Source of the DNA: Pontiellaceae bacterium
GTDB lineage: Bacteria; Verrucomicrobiota; Kiritimatiellia; Kiritimatiellales; Tichowtungiaceae
Length of the DNA: 18,054 nucleotides
NCBI GenBank assembly: GCA_029934215.1
Contig: JAOZMR010000022.1
Coordinates: forward strand, 1-18,054
Direction: 5' to 3'
Shown: piece by piece, positions 8,026 to 15,484 of the stretch
Numbering within the stretch: the stretch's first letter is position 1
Layout of the letters: each line of letters opens with the position of its first letter
Notes under the pieces: generated by a model
Seen by the model: the letters and a program-made list of their open reading frames with translations, nothing else
Databases searched by the model: none
Told to the model about the DNA's origin: nothing
Program-made: the position numbers and the translations under genes

Positions 8026-9032
8026 GCCAGCTTGAAAAACGTAAGGCGGAACATGTGAAGATCGTGGCGGGAAACGCCGCGATGGATCGTCAAAGAAATT
8101 ATTTCGATGAGATCCGCCTGACGCATCGCGCGTTGCCGGATCTGAATTTTGCGGAGATCGATCCGTCGGTTGAGTTTCTGGGTAAAAAACTTTCGTTTCC
8201 GTTTGTGATTTCGGCGATGACGGGCGGCGGCGATCCGTTGCTTAAGAAAATCAATATAAACCTGGCCGAAGCGGCGGAGGCGGAGGGTGTCGCGATGGGC
8301 GTTGGCTCGCAACGAATTCTTTTTACTGAGCCATCTTCGAAATCGAGTTTCGATTTGCGCGACGTGGCTCCGAATGCGCTGTTGCTCGCCAATTTGGGCG
8401 CGGTGCAGTTGAATGAGGATATGACGCTTCAGCACGCGAAGGATGCGGTGGATGTTTTGAAAGCGGATGCGCTTTGTCTGCATCTCAATCCGTTGCAGGA
8501 GGCGATCCAACCAGAGGGCGATACCGATTTTTCCAACCTTTGGAAAAAAATTGGCGAAGTTGTCCAAGGTTTGGAAAAACCGGTGATCGCTAAAGCGGTT
8601 GGCGCGGGCATTTCGGAGGTCGATGCGGAGTTGTTGATTCGGGCTGGGGTGAAAACCATCGACGTTGCTGGCGCGGGCGGTACGTCGTGGAGTCGGGTGG
8701 AGGGAGAGCGGTGCGACGACTCTTCGCTCGGGGAACTTTTTCAGGATTGGGGCATCCCTACGCCGCTGGCGCTGAAGGCGCTGGCGCCGCTGGATGTTGA
8801 GCTGATCGCTTCGGGCGGAATTCGGTCGGGGATTGATATGGCAAAGGCGCTGATTCTTGGCGCGTCGATTTGCGGAATGGCGCGTCCGTTCTTGGCTCCG
8901 GCGATGGAGTCGGCGGAGGCTGTGCGCAAGGTGATTCGGCGTATCAAGCGCGAGTTTGTCACTGCGATGTTTTTGCTTGGATGCAAAAACGTTGAGGCGT
9001 TGAAGGGGAATCGTGATTTGATTGTAAAGTAG
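8022..9032 (+). CDS. fni: Type 2 isopentenyl-diphosphate delta-isomerase (FMN-dependent)
   Basis: The enzyme interconverts isopentenyl and dimethylallyl diphosphate with reduced FMN, the last shared step before prenyl chain building. The 336-residue length is normal. Family marks include SAMTGG (64-69), NPLQE (156-160), QPEGD (163-167, with the Mg-binding Gln-Glu), GAGGTSW, and the phosphate-binding IASGGIRSG. ATG 8022 overlaps the hsdR stop (ATGA), so translation is coupled to a restriction gene, which is odd for a housekeeping enzyme. The stop TAG (9030-9032) lies in the left arm of a long inverted repeat. Two TTCC/GGAA-type repeats fall in the variable segment after QPEGD. Type 2 isomerases usually accompany the mevalonate route, which agrees with the next gene. 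Confidence 0.93.
   Translation: MSQLEKRKAEHVKIVAGNAAMDRQRNYFDEIRLTHRALPDLNFAEIDPSVEFLGKKLSFPFVISAMTGGGDPLLKKININLAEAAEAEGVAMGVGSQRILFTEPSSKSSFDLRDVAPNALLLANLGAVQLNEDMTLQHAKDAVDVLKADALCLHLNPLQEAIQPEGDTDFSNLWKKIGEVVQGLEKPVIAKAVGAGISEVDAELLIRAGVKTIDVAGAGGTSWSRVEGERCDDSSLGELFQDWGIPTPLALKALAPLDVELIASGGIRSGIDMAKALILGASICGMARPFLAPAMESAEAVRKVIRRIKREFVTAMFLLGCKNVEALKGNRDLIVK
8531..8579 (+). repeat. Two TTCC-N7-GGAA-A-tract sites inside the IPP isomerase gene
   Basis: A perfect copy, TTCCAACCTTTGGAAAAA (8531-8548), is translated as SNLWKK. A weaker copy, TCCAAGGTTTGGAAAAA (8563-8579), follows in another frame and reads QGLEK. Both lie in the segment just after the conserved QPEGD motif. Confidence 0.6.
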
Positions 9033-9104
9033 GACAGTGCTTCCAGCCTGTCCACGGAGGATCGGCTCTTTGCGTGAGTGGACAGGCTGGAAGCACTGTC
9101 CTAC
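9029..9104. repeat. Perfect 27-bp inverted repeat with 22-base loop
   Basis: The arms 9029-9055 and 9078-9104 are exact reverse complements. They begin GTAGGACAGTGC and end GCACTGTCCTAC, with the loop at 9056-9077. The left arm contains the stop codon of the IPP isomerase gene, and the right arm ends 17 bases before the mvaS start. There is no T-run, so it is not a classic terminator, although an RNA hairpin this strong would affect read-through or mRNA ends. From memory, similar GTAGGACAGGCT-type palindromes are dispersed in some PVC genomes. Confidence 0.9.
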
Positions 9105-9121
9105 GTTTGGGAAAGGATTTT

Positions 9122-10300
9122 ATGAATATTGGCATCGACCAGATTAGTTTTTATACCTCGCAGTATTTTCTCGATTTGAGAACGCTGGCGGAGGCGCGCG
9201 GCGTTGATCCCGACAAGTATATTGTTGGGATTGGTCAGAGCAAAATGGGGATTCCGCCGCCGGATGAAGATGTGGTGACGATGGCGGCGAGCGCGGCGTT
9301 TCCGTTGAAGGAGAAGGGCGATCTCGACGGCGTGGAAACCCTTCTGTTCGCAACGGAGAGCGGGATCGATCAGTCGAAGGCGGCGGGTCTGTTTGTTCAT
9401 AACTTGCTCGGTCTGCCTGAGCGTTGTCGTGTGGTGGAGCTGAAACAAGCCTGCTATAGCGCGACTGCCGCGCTGCGCATGGCGATGGGGCTGGTGGCGA
9501 TGCGCCCAAAAAGCAAGGTGCTGATTATCGCTTCCGATATTGCGCGCTATGAACTCGAAAGCCCTGGGGAATCGACGCAGGGCTGCGGGGCGGTCGCGTT
9601 CACAATTTCTGCAAATCCGCGTCTGATGAAGATTGATCCCGAGGCCGGATTCTACGCGGACGATGTCATGGATTTTTGGCGTCCGAATTATTTGTCCGAG
9701 GCGTTGGTGGACGGCAAGTTTTCGACGCTGGTTTACATTAAGGCGTTGAAAGCTTCGTGGAAGCAGTACGCCGAAGAGAGCGGTCGGTCTCTCGAAGATT
9801 TTTCCCGATTCTGCTATCACATTCCGTTCACCCGCATGGCGGCGAAGGCGCATCAAAAGCTGGCTCGCGGCATTTCGAAAGAAGACCTTGATGCGGTGAT
9901 TGGCGAGTCGCTTCTTTACAGTCGCGATGCGGGCAATTGCTATTCCGCATCGCTTTACGTCGGGCTTACGTCACTGCTTGATCATGCTGAGGATTTGAGC
10001 GGGCAGCGGATTGGTTTGTATAGTTACGGCTCGGGTTGCGTCGGCGAGTTTTTCAGCGGGGTCGTGCAGTCCGGCTATCGTGATGCGCTTCTCGCCGAGA
10101 CGCATCAAAAATTGCTGACGGATCGAACCGAGCTGACGTTCCAGCAGTACGAAGATATTTATCACTACGGAATTCCGACCGACGGCGGAACGCATGATTT
10201 CCCGCAATACCGAACGGGCCCATTTCGGTTCGCCGGAATTCACGAACACAAACGTATCTACGAAACAACAGCAGCGCAAAACAGTCGCGCTGATGGCTAA
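9122..10300 (+). CDS. mvaS: Hydroxymethylglutaryl-CoA synthase
   Basis: The enzyme condenses acetyl-CoA with acetoacetyl-CoA to HMG-CoA, the committed entry to the mevalonate pathway. With start ATG 9122 (AAAGGA four bases upstream) the protein is 392 residues. The catalytic triad falls at Glu79 (ATESGID), Cys111 (LKQACYSATAAL) and His233 (CYHIPFT), matching the numbering known for the Staphylococcus aureus enzyme. Later family motifs include YSYGSGCVGEFF. An upstream GTG at 9074 would begin inside the inverted repeat and is rejected. HMG-CoA reductase and the mevalonate kinases are not in this window, so they must lie elsewhere if the route is complete. Confidence 0.95.
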   Translation: MNIGIDQISFYTSQYFLDLRTLAEARGVDPDKYIVGIGQSKMGIPPPDEDVVTMAASAAFPLKEKGDLDGVETLLFATESGIDQSKAAGLFVHNLLGLPERCRVVELKQACYSATAALRMAMGLVAMRPKSKVLIIASDIARYELESPGESTQGCGAVAFTISANPRLMKIDPEAGFYADDVMDFWRPNYLSEALVDGKFSTLVYIKALKASWKQYAEESGRSLEDFSRFCYHIPFTRMAAKAHQKLARGISKEDLDAVIGESLLYSRDAGNCYSASLYVGLTSLLDHAEDLSGQRIGLYSYGSGCVGEFFSGVVQSGYRDALLAETHQKLLTDRTELTFQQYEDIYHYGIPTDGGTHDFPQYRTGPFRFAGIHEHKRIYETTAAQNSRADG

Positions 10301-10317
10301 TGGATGGGAGGTTGGTT

Positions 10318-10962
10318 ATGAACGTTTTTGAATTAAATAGGCTTCAGGAAATATACGACGGATTTTCGACGGATTATGATCAGGGTCGGGCTTTATTTGA
10401 TAATCGGGCGCAGTTGGAGATGTTGACCGGAAAAGTTCCGTCGGGCGCGGATGTGCTTGATGCTGGCTGCGGCTCGGGGAATCCGGTGCTTCGGTTTTTT
10501 GCGGATCGAGGGTTTTCTTTGACGGGTACGGATATTTCGCCGTCGATGTTGCGTCTCGCCGCGCGGCAGGTTCCCGAGGCTCGGTTGGTTGAAGCGGATA
10601 GCGCGGCTTTGAGTTTTGATGAGGGTTCGTTCGATTTGATCACTTCGTTTTATTCGCTTTTTCACCTCGAAATGGAGAAGCAGCAACAGACGTTTTGTCA
10701 TTTTTTTAGAATGCTTCGTTCGGGTGGATTTGCGTATTTCACGCTGGCTTCTGAGGCGTATACAGGGTCGCCAGAGTTTTGCGGAACAAAGACGTTTGCG
10801 GGGGTTGATTTGCCGTATAGTCATGTTCGCCCCGAGGCGTATCGGAGTTTGTTAGAAGAGATTGGGTTTCGCGTCGAGGGAATGGAACACCGTTCGGTGG
10901 GCGGCGAAACGATGTTGTGGGTGTTGGTGAATAAGCCAGTGAATGGAAAAGGAGATGTATGA
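10318..10962 (+). CDS. Class I SAM-dependent methyltransferase, substrate unknown
   Basis: The product is 214 residues with a Rossmann methyltransferase core. Motif I is LDAGCGSG (47-54), the acidic residue ending strand 2 is D72 (LTGTDIS), and a motif IV-like segment reads FDLITSFYSLFHL. The start at 10318 follows GGGAGG at six bases. An alternative ATG at 10300 overlaps the mvaS stop (TAATG) and would add six residues. The stop overlaps the next gene (ATGA), so the two are probably made together. The family methylates many small molecules or lipids and the sequence does not reveal which. Its position after mvaS could hint at quinone or isoprenoid chemistry, but that is only suggestive. Confidence 0.85.
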   Translation: MNVFELNRLQEIYDGFSTDYDQGRALFDNRAQLEMLTGKVPSGADVLDAGCGSGNPVLRFFADRGFSLTGTDISPSMLRLAARQVPEARLVEADSAALSFDEGSFDLITSFYSLFHLEMEKQQQTFCHFFRMLRSGGFAYFTLASEAYTGSPEFCGTKTFAGVDLPYSHVRPEAYRSLLEEIGFRVEGMEHRSVGGETMLWVLVNKPVNGKGDV

Positions 10963-11480
10963 AAAATTTTAAAGAAATCAGTCCGTTGGAATTGAATGAG
11001 AGCGCGTTTCGTCTGATCGGCAAGGAGTGGATGCTGATTACTGCCGGAGATATGAACGGATGGAATACGATGACGGCGAGTTGGGGCGGAATGGGTGAGC
11101 TTTGGTTTAAGCCGGTGGTGTTCACGTTTATCCGTCCGCAGCGCTATACGTTGGAGTTTTTGGAAAAACAGCCGACTTTTACGCTTTCGTTTTTCGACGA
11201 AAGCCAACGGGAGAAGCTCAGTTTCTGCGGTGCGAATTCGGGGCGCGATTGCGATAAGGCGATCGGGGCGGGTTTGACTCCGTTCGCAACGGATTGCGGA
11301 TCGGTCGCCTTCGAGGAAGCTCGGTTGGTGCTTGAATGTCGTAAGCTCTATTTTCAGGATTTGAATCCCGACCAGTTTTTGGTTCCGGAACTTGAGGCGC
11401 ACTATTCAAACAAGGATTATCACCGCATGTTTGTTTCGGAGGTGCTTCGGGTGCTGAAACGGGGGGGCGCTCATGAGTAA
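10959..11480 (+). CDS. Flavin reductase-like (FMN-binding split-barrel) protein
   Basis: The 173-residue protein resembles the flavin reductase-like/DIM6-NTAB group of FMN-binding split barrels. The N-terminal stretch WMLITAGDMNGWNTMTASWG is the usual flavin-contacting turn, and FTFIRPQRYTLEFL and FTLSFFDE are also characteristic. Members reduce flavin with NAD(P)H or simply bind FMN as redox proteins; the partner here is unknown. It overlaps the methyltransferase upstream (ATGA) and the ABC exporter gene downstream by 8 bases, so the three form one tight operon. Confidence 0.8.
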   Translation: MKNFKEISPLELNESAFRLIGKEWMLITAGDMNGWNTMTASWGGMGELWFKPVVFTFIRPQRYTLEFLEKQPTFTLSFFDESQREKLSFCGANSGRDCDKAIGAGLTPFATDCGSVAFEEARLVLECRKLYFQDLNPDQFLVPELEAHYSNKDYHRMFVSEVLRVLKRGGAHE

Positions 11481-12060
11481 ACCCCTTGAATATGACTATC
11501 AAAGCAGCCGTCCGGTTCGTACCCTTTTTTATCTGCTGAACCGAAAGTGGTATCAGTATCTGTTTCTGGTTTTGCTGTTCGTGATTAAATTGTCACCGAG
11601 CTGGGCTACGCCGTTTTTGCTCGCTCGCATTATCAATACCTTGGCGGAACCTGCGGAATATTCCCTCGAAAACCTGCCGGTCTATTTTGTGGTGTTGGCG
11701 GCGTTGATGTTGCAAAATATTTTGACGCACACTTTTTATGTTTCGTTGTTGAGCCGGGCTGTTCGCCGGATGGAGAAACAGTTGCGTAGCGCGGTTGCGC
11801 GTCGCCTTCAGCAGTTGTCGATCGCGTTTCACGATCGAACCGAGTCGGGTCGATTGCAGATCAAAGTACTTCGCGATGTCGAACAGATTCAGGTGATGTG
11901 TATGTTTCTGGGGGAAATGGGGCTGAGTGCCGTTTTGACCTGTTTGGTGGCTCTCGGTGTGACGGCTTTCCGAGAACCGCGCATGCTAATTTTTTACATC
12001 GCCCTCGTTCCGATCAGCGCGGGTTTACGAACTCTGTTCCGCCAGCAGTTCTCACTATAA
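11473..12060 (+). pseudogene. ABC exporter transmembrane domain, truncated
   Basis: The 195 codons encode the first part of a type I ABC exporter. A membrane segment near residues 28-50 (YLFLVLLFVIKL) is followed by another near 65-90, then the conserved RRMEKQLRSAVARRLQQLSIAFHDRTESGRL region that precedes the third and fourth segments. The protein ends at TAA 12060 after LRTLFRQQ. Full exporters are close to 580-600 residues, so the rest of the membrane domain and the whole ATPase domain (no Walker A or signature motif) are missing. The sequence becomes AT-rich at the break and a transposase remnant lies 460 bases on, so truncation by insertion or deletion is likely. Substrate unknown. Confidence 0.85.
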
Positions 12061-12518
12061 AATAAAGACTTAAAACCAGATCTGAAATCAGGTCTTTTTC
12101 AAGAAAAAGCTTAAAAACCCGTTTTCAAGTTTACGGCTTCTTTTCTTATTATTGATAACCATGCGATGAATTAGTTAACGACCTACATGAAAAGCCTATA
12201 AATATCACTGTAATACTACAGTTTCCGCAAAAAAATGGCGCAGGTGATGCCTAGAAACTCTCTAATCACGACTGGTGATGGCAATTGTTTTTGAGAGCAA
12301 TTAATTTTGGAGATTTTTCGCCAAAATAAGATTCCCTCTTCTGGATTTTGGACAGATTCTTGCTGCCGAGCAAAATCTAACCGCGTCTGAACACAATCCT
12401 GCGCAGGCAGGACTTTCGTTTCATCCGCCCATGCCAATAACGACCCAATCAACAACAGACAAACAGATTCTGTTGTTTAACGATTCTCGTTATAAGCCAC
12501 TAGAATGGCAGGTCGAGT
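12061..12518. other. AT-rich stretch with no firm gene
   Basis: This gap after the truncated ABC gene is AT-rich compared with its flanks. The only sizeable open frame is 12216-12455 on the minus strand (79 codons from a TTG, ending in REFLGITCAIFLRKL). I do not recognise it. It has a hydrophobic start (LLLIGSLLAWA) but no clear ribosome site, and could be a fragment of an inserted gene. An outer end of the insertion sequence may lie near 12504-12530, but I found no convincing terminal inverted repeat pair. Confidence 0.4.
12078..12099 (+). terminator. Possible intrinsic terminator after the truncated ABC gene
   Basis: AGATCTGA (12078-12085) pairs with TCAGGTCT (12088-12095) with one G-T wobble, giving about 7 usable base pairs. 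A five-T run follows (12095-12099), and an A-rich stretch precedes it. Short and only moderately stable. Confidence 0.45.
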
Positions 12519-12854
12519 TTATCCAGAATTGCACATAATCTGAAAATCTTTTACAATAGAGCTCATGAGTTCGTTCCAGTCGGAATACGCATTGTGGCAT
12601 GTGATTATTCGCATGTGGTTGAAAAACTTTTCTCGGCTACGAAGCTTGGCGCGAATGAGGCGATACGAAGCGTCATTAATCTCCAGAAAAGTGTGCATTA
12701 AGAATGCGAGAATATTCAGGGAGGCTAACATACTGCATAGATTTTCCTTTCCATGCCCAAAATGGTGCTCCAAATGATAACCTTTAGTTTTGAGAGTGTT
12801 ATTATTTTCGTTCTCGATTTTCCACCGACTGCGTCCACCTTTGATAACGTGTTC
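12519..12854 (-). pseudogene. C-terminal remnant of a DDE transposase
   Basis: Read on the minus strand, 112 codons encode HVIKGGRSRWKIENENNN, then LKTKGYHLEHHFGHGKENL, SMLASLNILAFLMHTFLE and a charged tail. The RxRWxIENE segment carrying the catalytic Glu, followed by GYxxEHxFGHG, is characteristic of the end of an IS4-like DDE transposase; I do not assign the exact IS family. The frame closes upstream at a stop (12855-12857), and the catalytic Asp residues are absent. A neighbouring minus frame (to 12913, TWAETALPMLGNNEQF) may continue the homology after a frameshift, but only weakly. The gene is dead. It sits between the cut ABC gene and pstC, so the element probably caused a rearrangement here. 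Confidence 0.75.
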
Positions 12855-12963
12855 CTAATGAACTGCTCATTGTTTCCTAACATTGGAAGAGCAGTCTCTG
12901 CCCATGTTTTCAATATTCCAACACTCTAAATCTCAAAACACCCAATCCACCCGTAGTCTAGTG

Positions 12964-14073
12964 ATGAGCGCAAGTAGTAGCCGGTGGCGCCGGTTCGGTG
13001 CAATGCTAGGGCAAGGATCGCTTTTCCTTGTTACTTCTCTTTCTACGTTCGCGGTGTTTTTTATATTCTATTTTATCGCTAAGGACGCAATCCCGTTTTT
13101 TCAGATGGAGGGTTTTAAGGAGTTTTTTGCGTCAACAAGCTGGTATCCGTCTGGGCATCCGGCAGAATTTGGCGCTCTTTCGATTTTCTTTGGAACCGCG
13201 ATTGTTACGTTCGGCGCGGTGGTGGTCGCGGTTCCGCTCGGCGTTTCGGCTGCGGTTTGTTTGAGCGATGTCCTCCCGTTTTCTGCCCGTCAGGTTGTGA
13301 AGCCAGTGATTGAGGTTCTCGCAGCGATTCCTTCGGTCGCCTATGGTTTTTTTGCGTTGGTTGTTTTGGCGCCTCTTTTACAGGAACAGGGCGGCACGGT
13401 TCTTTCTTTGGTCTCGTGGTTGGTGCTGGGACCTGTGTTGATTCTGGCGGTCTTTGTTTTTGGCGATCTGATTGCAGATCGTGCGCCGGAGCGGTTTCAA
13501 CGATCCGTCCGCTGGGGGAGCATTCTGCTTTTGGGTGCTCTAGGGCTTGTGCTGATGCAGAGCCTTAGTACAACGTTATCGACCATTGAGATTACGAGCG
13601 GAACCAACGCGCTTAATGTTTCTCTCATTCTCGGGATTATGGCACTGCCCACGGTGGTAAGTGTTTCGGAGGATGCATTGCAAGCGACGGGGCGCGATTT
13701 GCGCGAGGGGAGTTATGCCCTCGGCGCGACGCGTGCCGAAACAATTGTTCGCACGGTGATTCCAGCGTCGCTGAGCGGAATTCTTGCCGCTGTCATTTTA
13801 GGTGTCATGCGGGCGGTTGGCGAGACGATGGTTGTCTGGATGGCGTCCGGAAACTCCGCGCGGCTTCCGTCGCCATTGTACAACGTATTGCAACCCGTTC
13901 GCACACTCACGGCAACGATTGCGGGAGATATGGGCGAGGCCGACCACGTCACCGGCTCGTCGCGCTTTCACGTATTGTTCGCGATGGCACTCTGCCTTCT
14001 TCTCTTCTCATTCATCATGAATCTAGTCAGCGAGGCGATCGTCCGCCGTTCCCGCAAAAAACTTAACACGTAA
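12964..14073 (+). CDS. pstC: Phosphate ABC transporter permease PstC
   Basis: One of the two permease subunits of the high-affinity phosphate importer. The 369 residues contain a first membrane segment at about 18-40, then GALSIFFGTAIVTFGAVVVAVPLGVSAA split over the next segments, the conserved VIEVLAAIPSVAYGFFALV, and the EAA-type loop (SEDALQATGRDLREGSYALGAT, about 236-256) that contacts the ATPase. ATG 12964 begins MSASSSRWRRFG. A start at 12904 would add 20 residues, and neither has a good ribosome site. The gene starts about 100 bases from the transposase remnant, so the original promoter and 5' region may have been altered. pstA follows after 10 bases. Confidence 0.93.
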   Translation: MSASSSRWRRFGAMLGQGSLFLVTSLSTFAVFFIFYFIAKDAIPFFQMEGFKEFFASTSWYPSGHPAEFGALSIFFGTAIVTFGAVVVAVPLGVSAAVCLSDVLPFSARQVVKPVIEVLAAIPSVAYGFFALVVLAPLLQEQGGTVLSLVSWLVLGPVLILAVFVFGDLIADRAPERFQRSVRWGSILLLGALGLVLMQSLSTTLSTIEITSGTNALNVSLILGIMALPTVVSVSEDALQATGRDLREGSYALGATRAETIVRTVIPASLSGILAAVILGVMRAVGETMVVWMASGNSARLPSPLYNVLQPVRTLTATIAGDMGEADHVTGSSRFHVLFAMALCLLLFSFIMNLVSEAIVRRSRKKLNT

Positions 14074-14083
14074 AACTATCCAC

Positions 14084-15430
14084 ATGAATTTAAAGACACG
14101 AAAGCTTCTCGATCGATCATTCTCTGGTATGGGGCTTGTGGCGATTGCTGTAATGGCAATGGCACTAGTGGTCATCCTTGCTCCAATCATTGGAAAAGGC
14201 GCTGGCGCGTTTATTTTTCGCGGAACCATCGAGCATCGGAAGGTGATGTTCAATTGCTGGAACCGGGGAAACCCCGACCAGATGGCGGAAGAGATTGCCC
14301 AAACCGATGCGGCACGTCAGCCGATCTATGAACTCATCTCGACGTTCGAGGCGGAACTCAAAGAGATGGCGCGAACAGATCGCAAGCCCTATAAACAGCC
14401 GCTTCGCGATCTAAAGAAAGCAGTTGCCGGATTGCTCGGCCCCACGCCGGGCGCACGGACGCCCGTTCTGATGCGTCAGCAATACGGCGCGACTCGAAAA
14501 GACCGTGCGGACATCAAGCTAGACGAAATCCTCTACACCGAGGAATGGGACTATTCCAATCCAGACGCGATGGGCGTGCTCGTGAAAACACCGCGAGCCG
14601 AACAGTTTGCAGGAACCTCGCTAGAACCACTTTTCCGAACCTTGGAAAAAAATATAGATGCGATGCTTCAGACGCACCTCACCTTCTATTGGCAGTTCCT
14701 GATCGACACCTCAAAAGACTCCCACATCTTCGGCGGAATCGGTCCCGAGGTTCTTGGGACGCTCTACCTGACGTTGGGCGCGATGCTCTTCGCAATTCCA
14801 ATGGGCGTGATTGCCGCAATTTATCTGTGCGAATACGCCAAAGAAGGACGCGTCATTAGCTTCATACGAACCTGCATCAGCACGCTCGCTGGCGTTCCAA
14901 GCATCGTATTCGGGCTATTCGGTTTGGCGTTCTTTCTCAACACCATTCATATCTCAGATTCGAAAAGCGTGCTCGCCGGGTCGCTCACCCTCGCGCTCCT
15001 CGTTCTACCAACCGTCATCCGCTCCTCAGAAGAAGCAATTCTCGCCGTGCCACGCGCCTATAAAGAAGCCGCAATGAGCCTCGGCGCTGGAAAATGGCAC
15101 ACCGTTCTCACCGTTATCTTGCCCGCCGCGCTGCCAGGAATCTTAACCGGGGTCGTCATTAGCATGGGCCGCGCAGCTGGCGAAACCGCGCCAATCATCT
15201 TCACCGCCGCCGTCAGCGTAGGGCGTCCTCTGCTTCCGTTGCAGACGCTCTCGCAACCGACCCCGGCGTTGCCGTGGAACATTTACAACCTTTGCACAGA
15301 GCACGAAGCCGTCGATGAGATTCGCCACGTCCAATTCGGAATGGTCTTCACATTGATCGCCATTGTTTTATTGCTCAACACCGTCGCCATCATTATGCGG
15401 GCGAGAATTTCTAAAAAACTACGCGGCTGA
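14084..15430 (+). CDS. pstA: Phosphate ABC transporter permease PstA with a large extra loop
   Basis: The second permease subunit. TM1 lies at about residues 15-37. A long hydrophilic region at about 48-215 follows, then the conserved PstA core from residue 217 (GGIGPEVLGTLYLTLGAMLF, LCEYAKEG, LAGVPSIVFGLFG, the EAA loop SSEEAILAVPRAYKEAAMSLGA, and GETAPIIFTAAV). At 448 residues it is some 150 longer than the E. coli protein, almost all from the TM1-TM2 loop, which should lie outside the inner membrane. A TTCC/GGAA repeat (14633-14652) falls in this loop, and a weaker one (14181-14198) in TM1. The last codons and the stop are part of a hairpin (15422-15437). No strong ribosome site is visible; it is probably coupled to pstC. 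Confidence 0.92.
   Translation: MNLKTRKLLDRSFSGMGLVAIAVMAMALVVILAPIIGKGAGAFIFRGTIEHRKVMFNCWNRGNPDQMAEEIAQTDAARQPIYELISTFEAELKEMARTDRKPYKQPLRDLKKAVAGLLGPTPGARTPVLMRQQYGATRKDRADIKLDEILYTEEWDYSNPDAMGVLVKTPRAEQFAGTSLEPLFRTLEKNIDAMLQTHLTFYWQFLIDTSKDSHIFGGIGPEVLGTLYLTLGAMLFAIPMGVIAAIYLCEYAKEGRVISFIRTCISTLAGVPSIVFGLFGLAFFLNTIHISDSKSVLAGSLTLALLVLPTVIRSSEEAILAVPRAYKEAAMSLGAGKWHTVLTVILPAALPGILTGVVISMGRAAGETAPIIFTAAVSVGRPLLPLQTLSQPTPALPWNIYNLCTEHEAVDEIRHVQFGMVFTLIAIVLLLNTVAIIMRARISKKLRG
14633..14652 (+). repeat. TTCC-N7-GGAA-A-tract site inside pstA
   Basis: TTCCGAACC-TTGGAAAAAAA is translated as FRTLEKN at the end of the extra PstA loop. A related, weaker palindrome TCCAATCATTGGAAAA lies at 14182-14197 within TM1. 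Confidence 0.55.
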
Positions 15431-15470
15431 CGCCGCGAACCGCAGAATATCGAACAAGGAATATCGAATT
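15422..15470. repeat. Hairpin plus AATATCGAAC repeat at the pstA stop
   Basis: CGCGGC (15422-15427) pairs with GCCGCG (15432-15437); the loop TGAC contains the pstA stop codon. It is followed by GAACCGCAGAA (15437-15447) and GAATATCGAACAAGGAA (15445-15461). Both strings recur, in swapped order, after pstB (16318-16342). Confidence 0.65.
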
Positions 15471-15484
15471 TTGAAGGATTGATT

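Noticed and set aside
9074..9121. GTG start for mvaS at 9074
   Set aside because: It would begin inside the inverted repeat and add residues absent from the family. ATG 9122 has a ribosome site and places the catalytic residues at the expected positions.
12216..12455. 79-codon minus-strand frame as a real gene
   Set aside because: No family recognised, TTG start without a ribosome site, and it sits in an AT-rich insertion scar. Kept only as a note.
12550..12777. Plus-strand 70-codon frame in the IS remnant
   Set aside because: It is the complement of the transposase remnant, which shows clear motifs on the minus strand.
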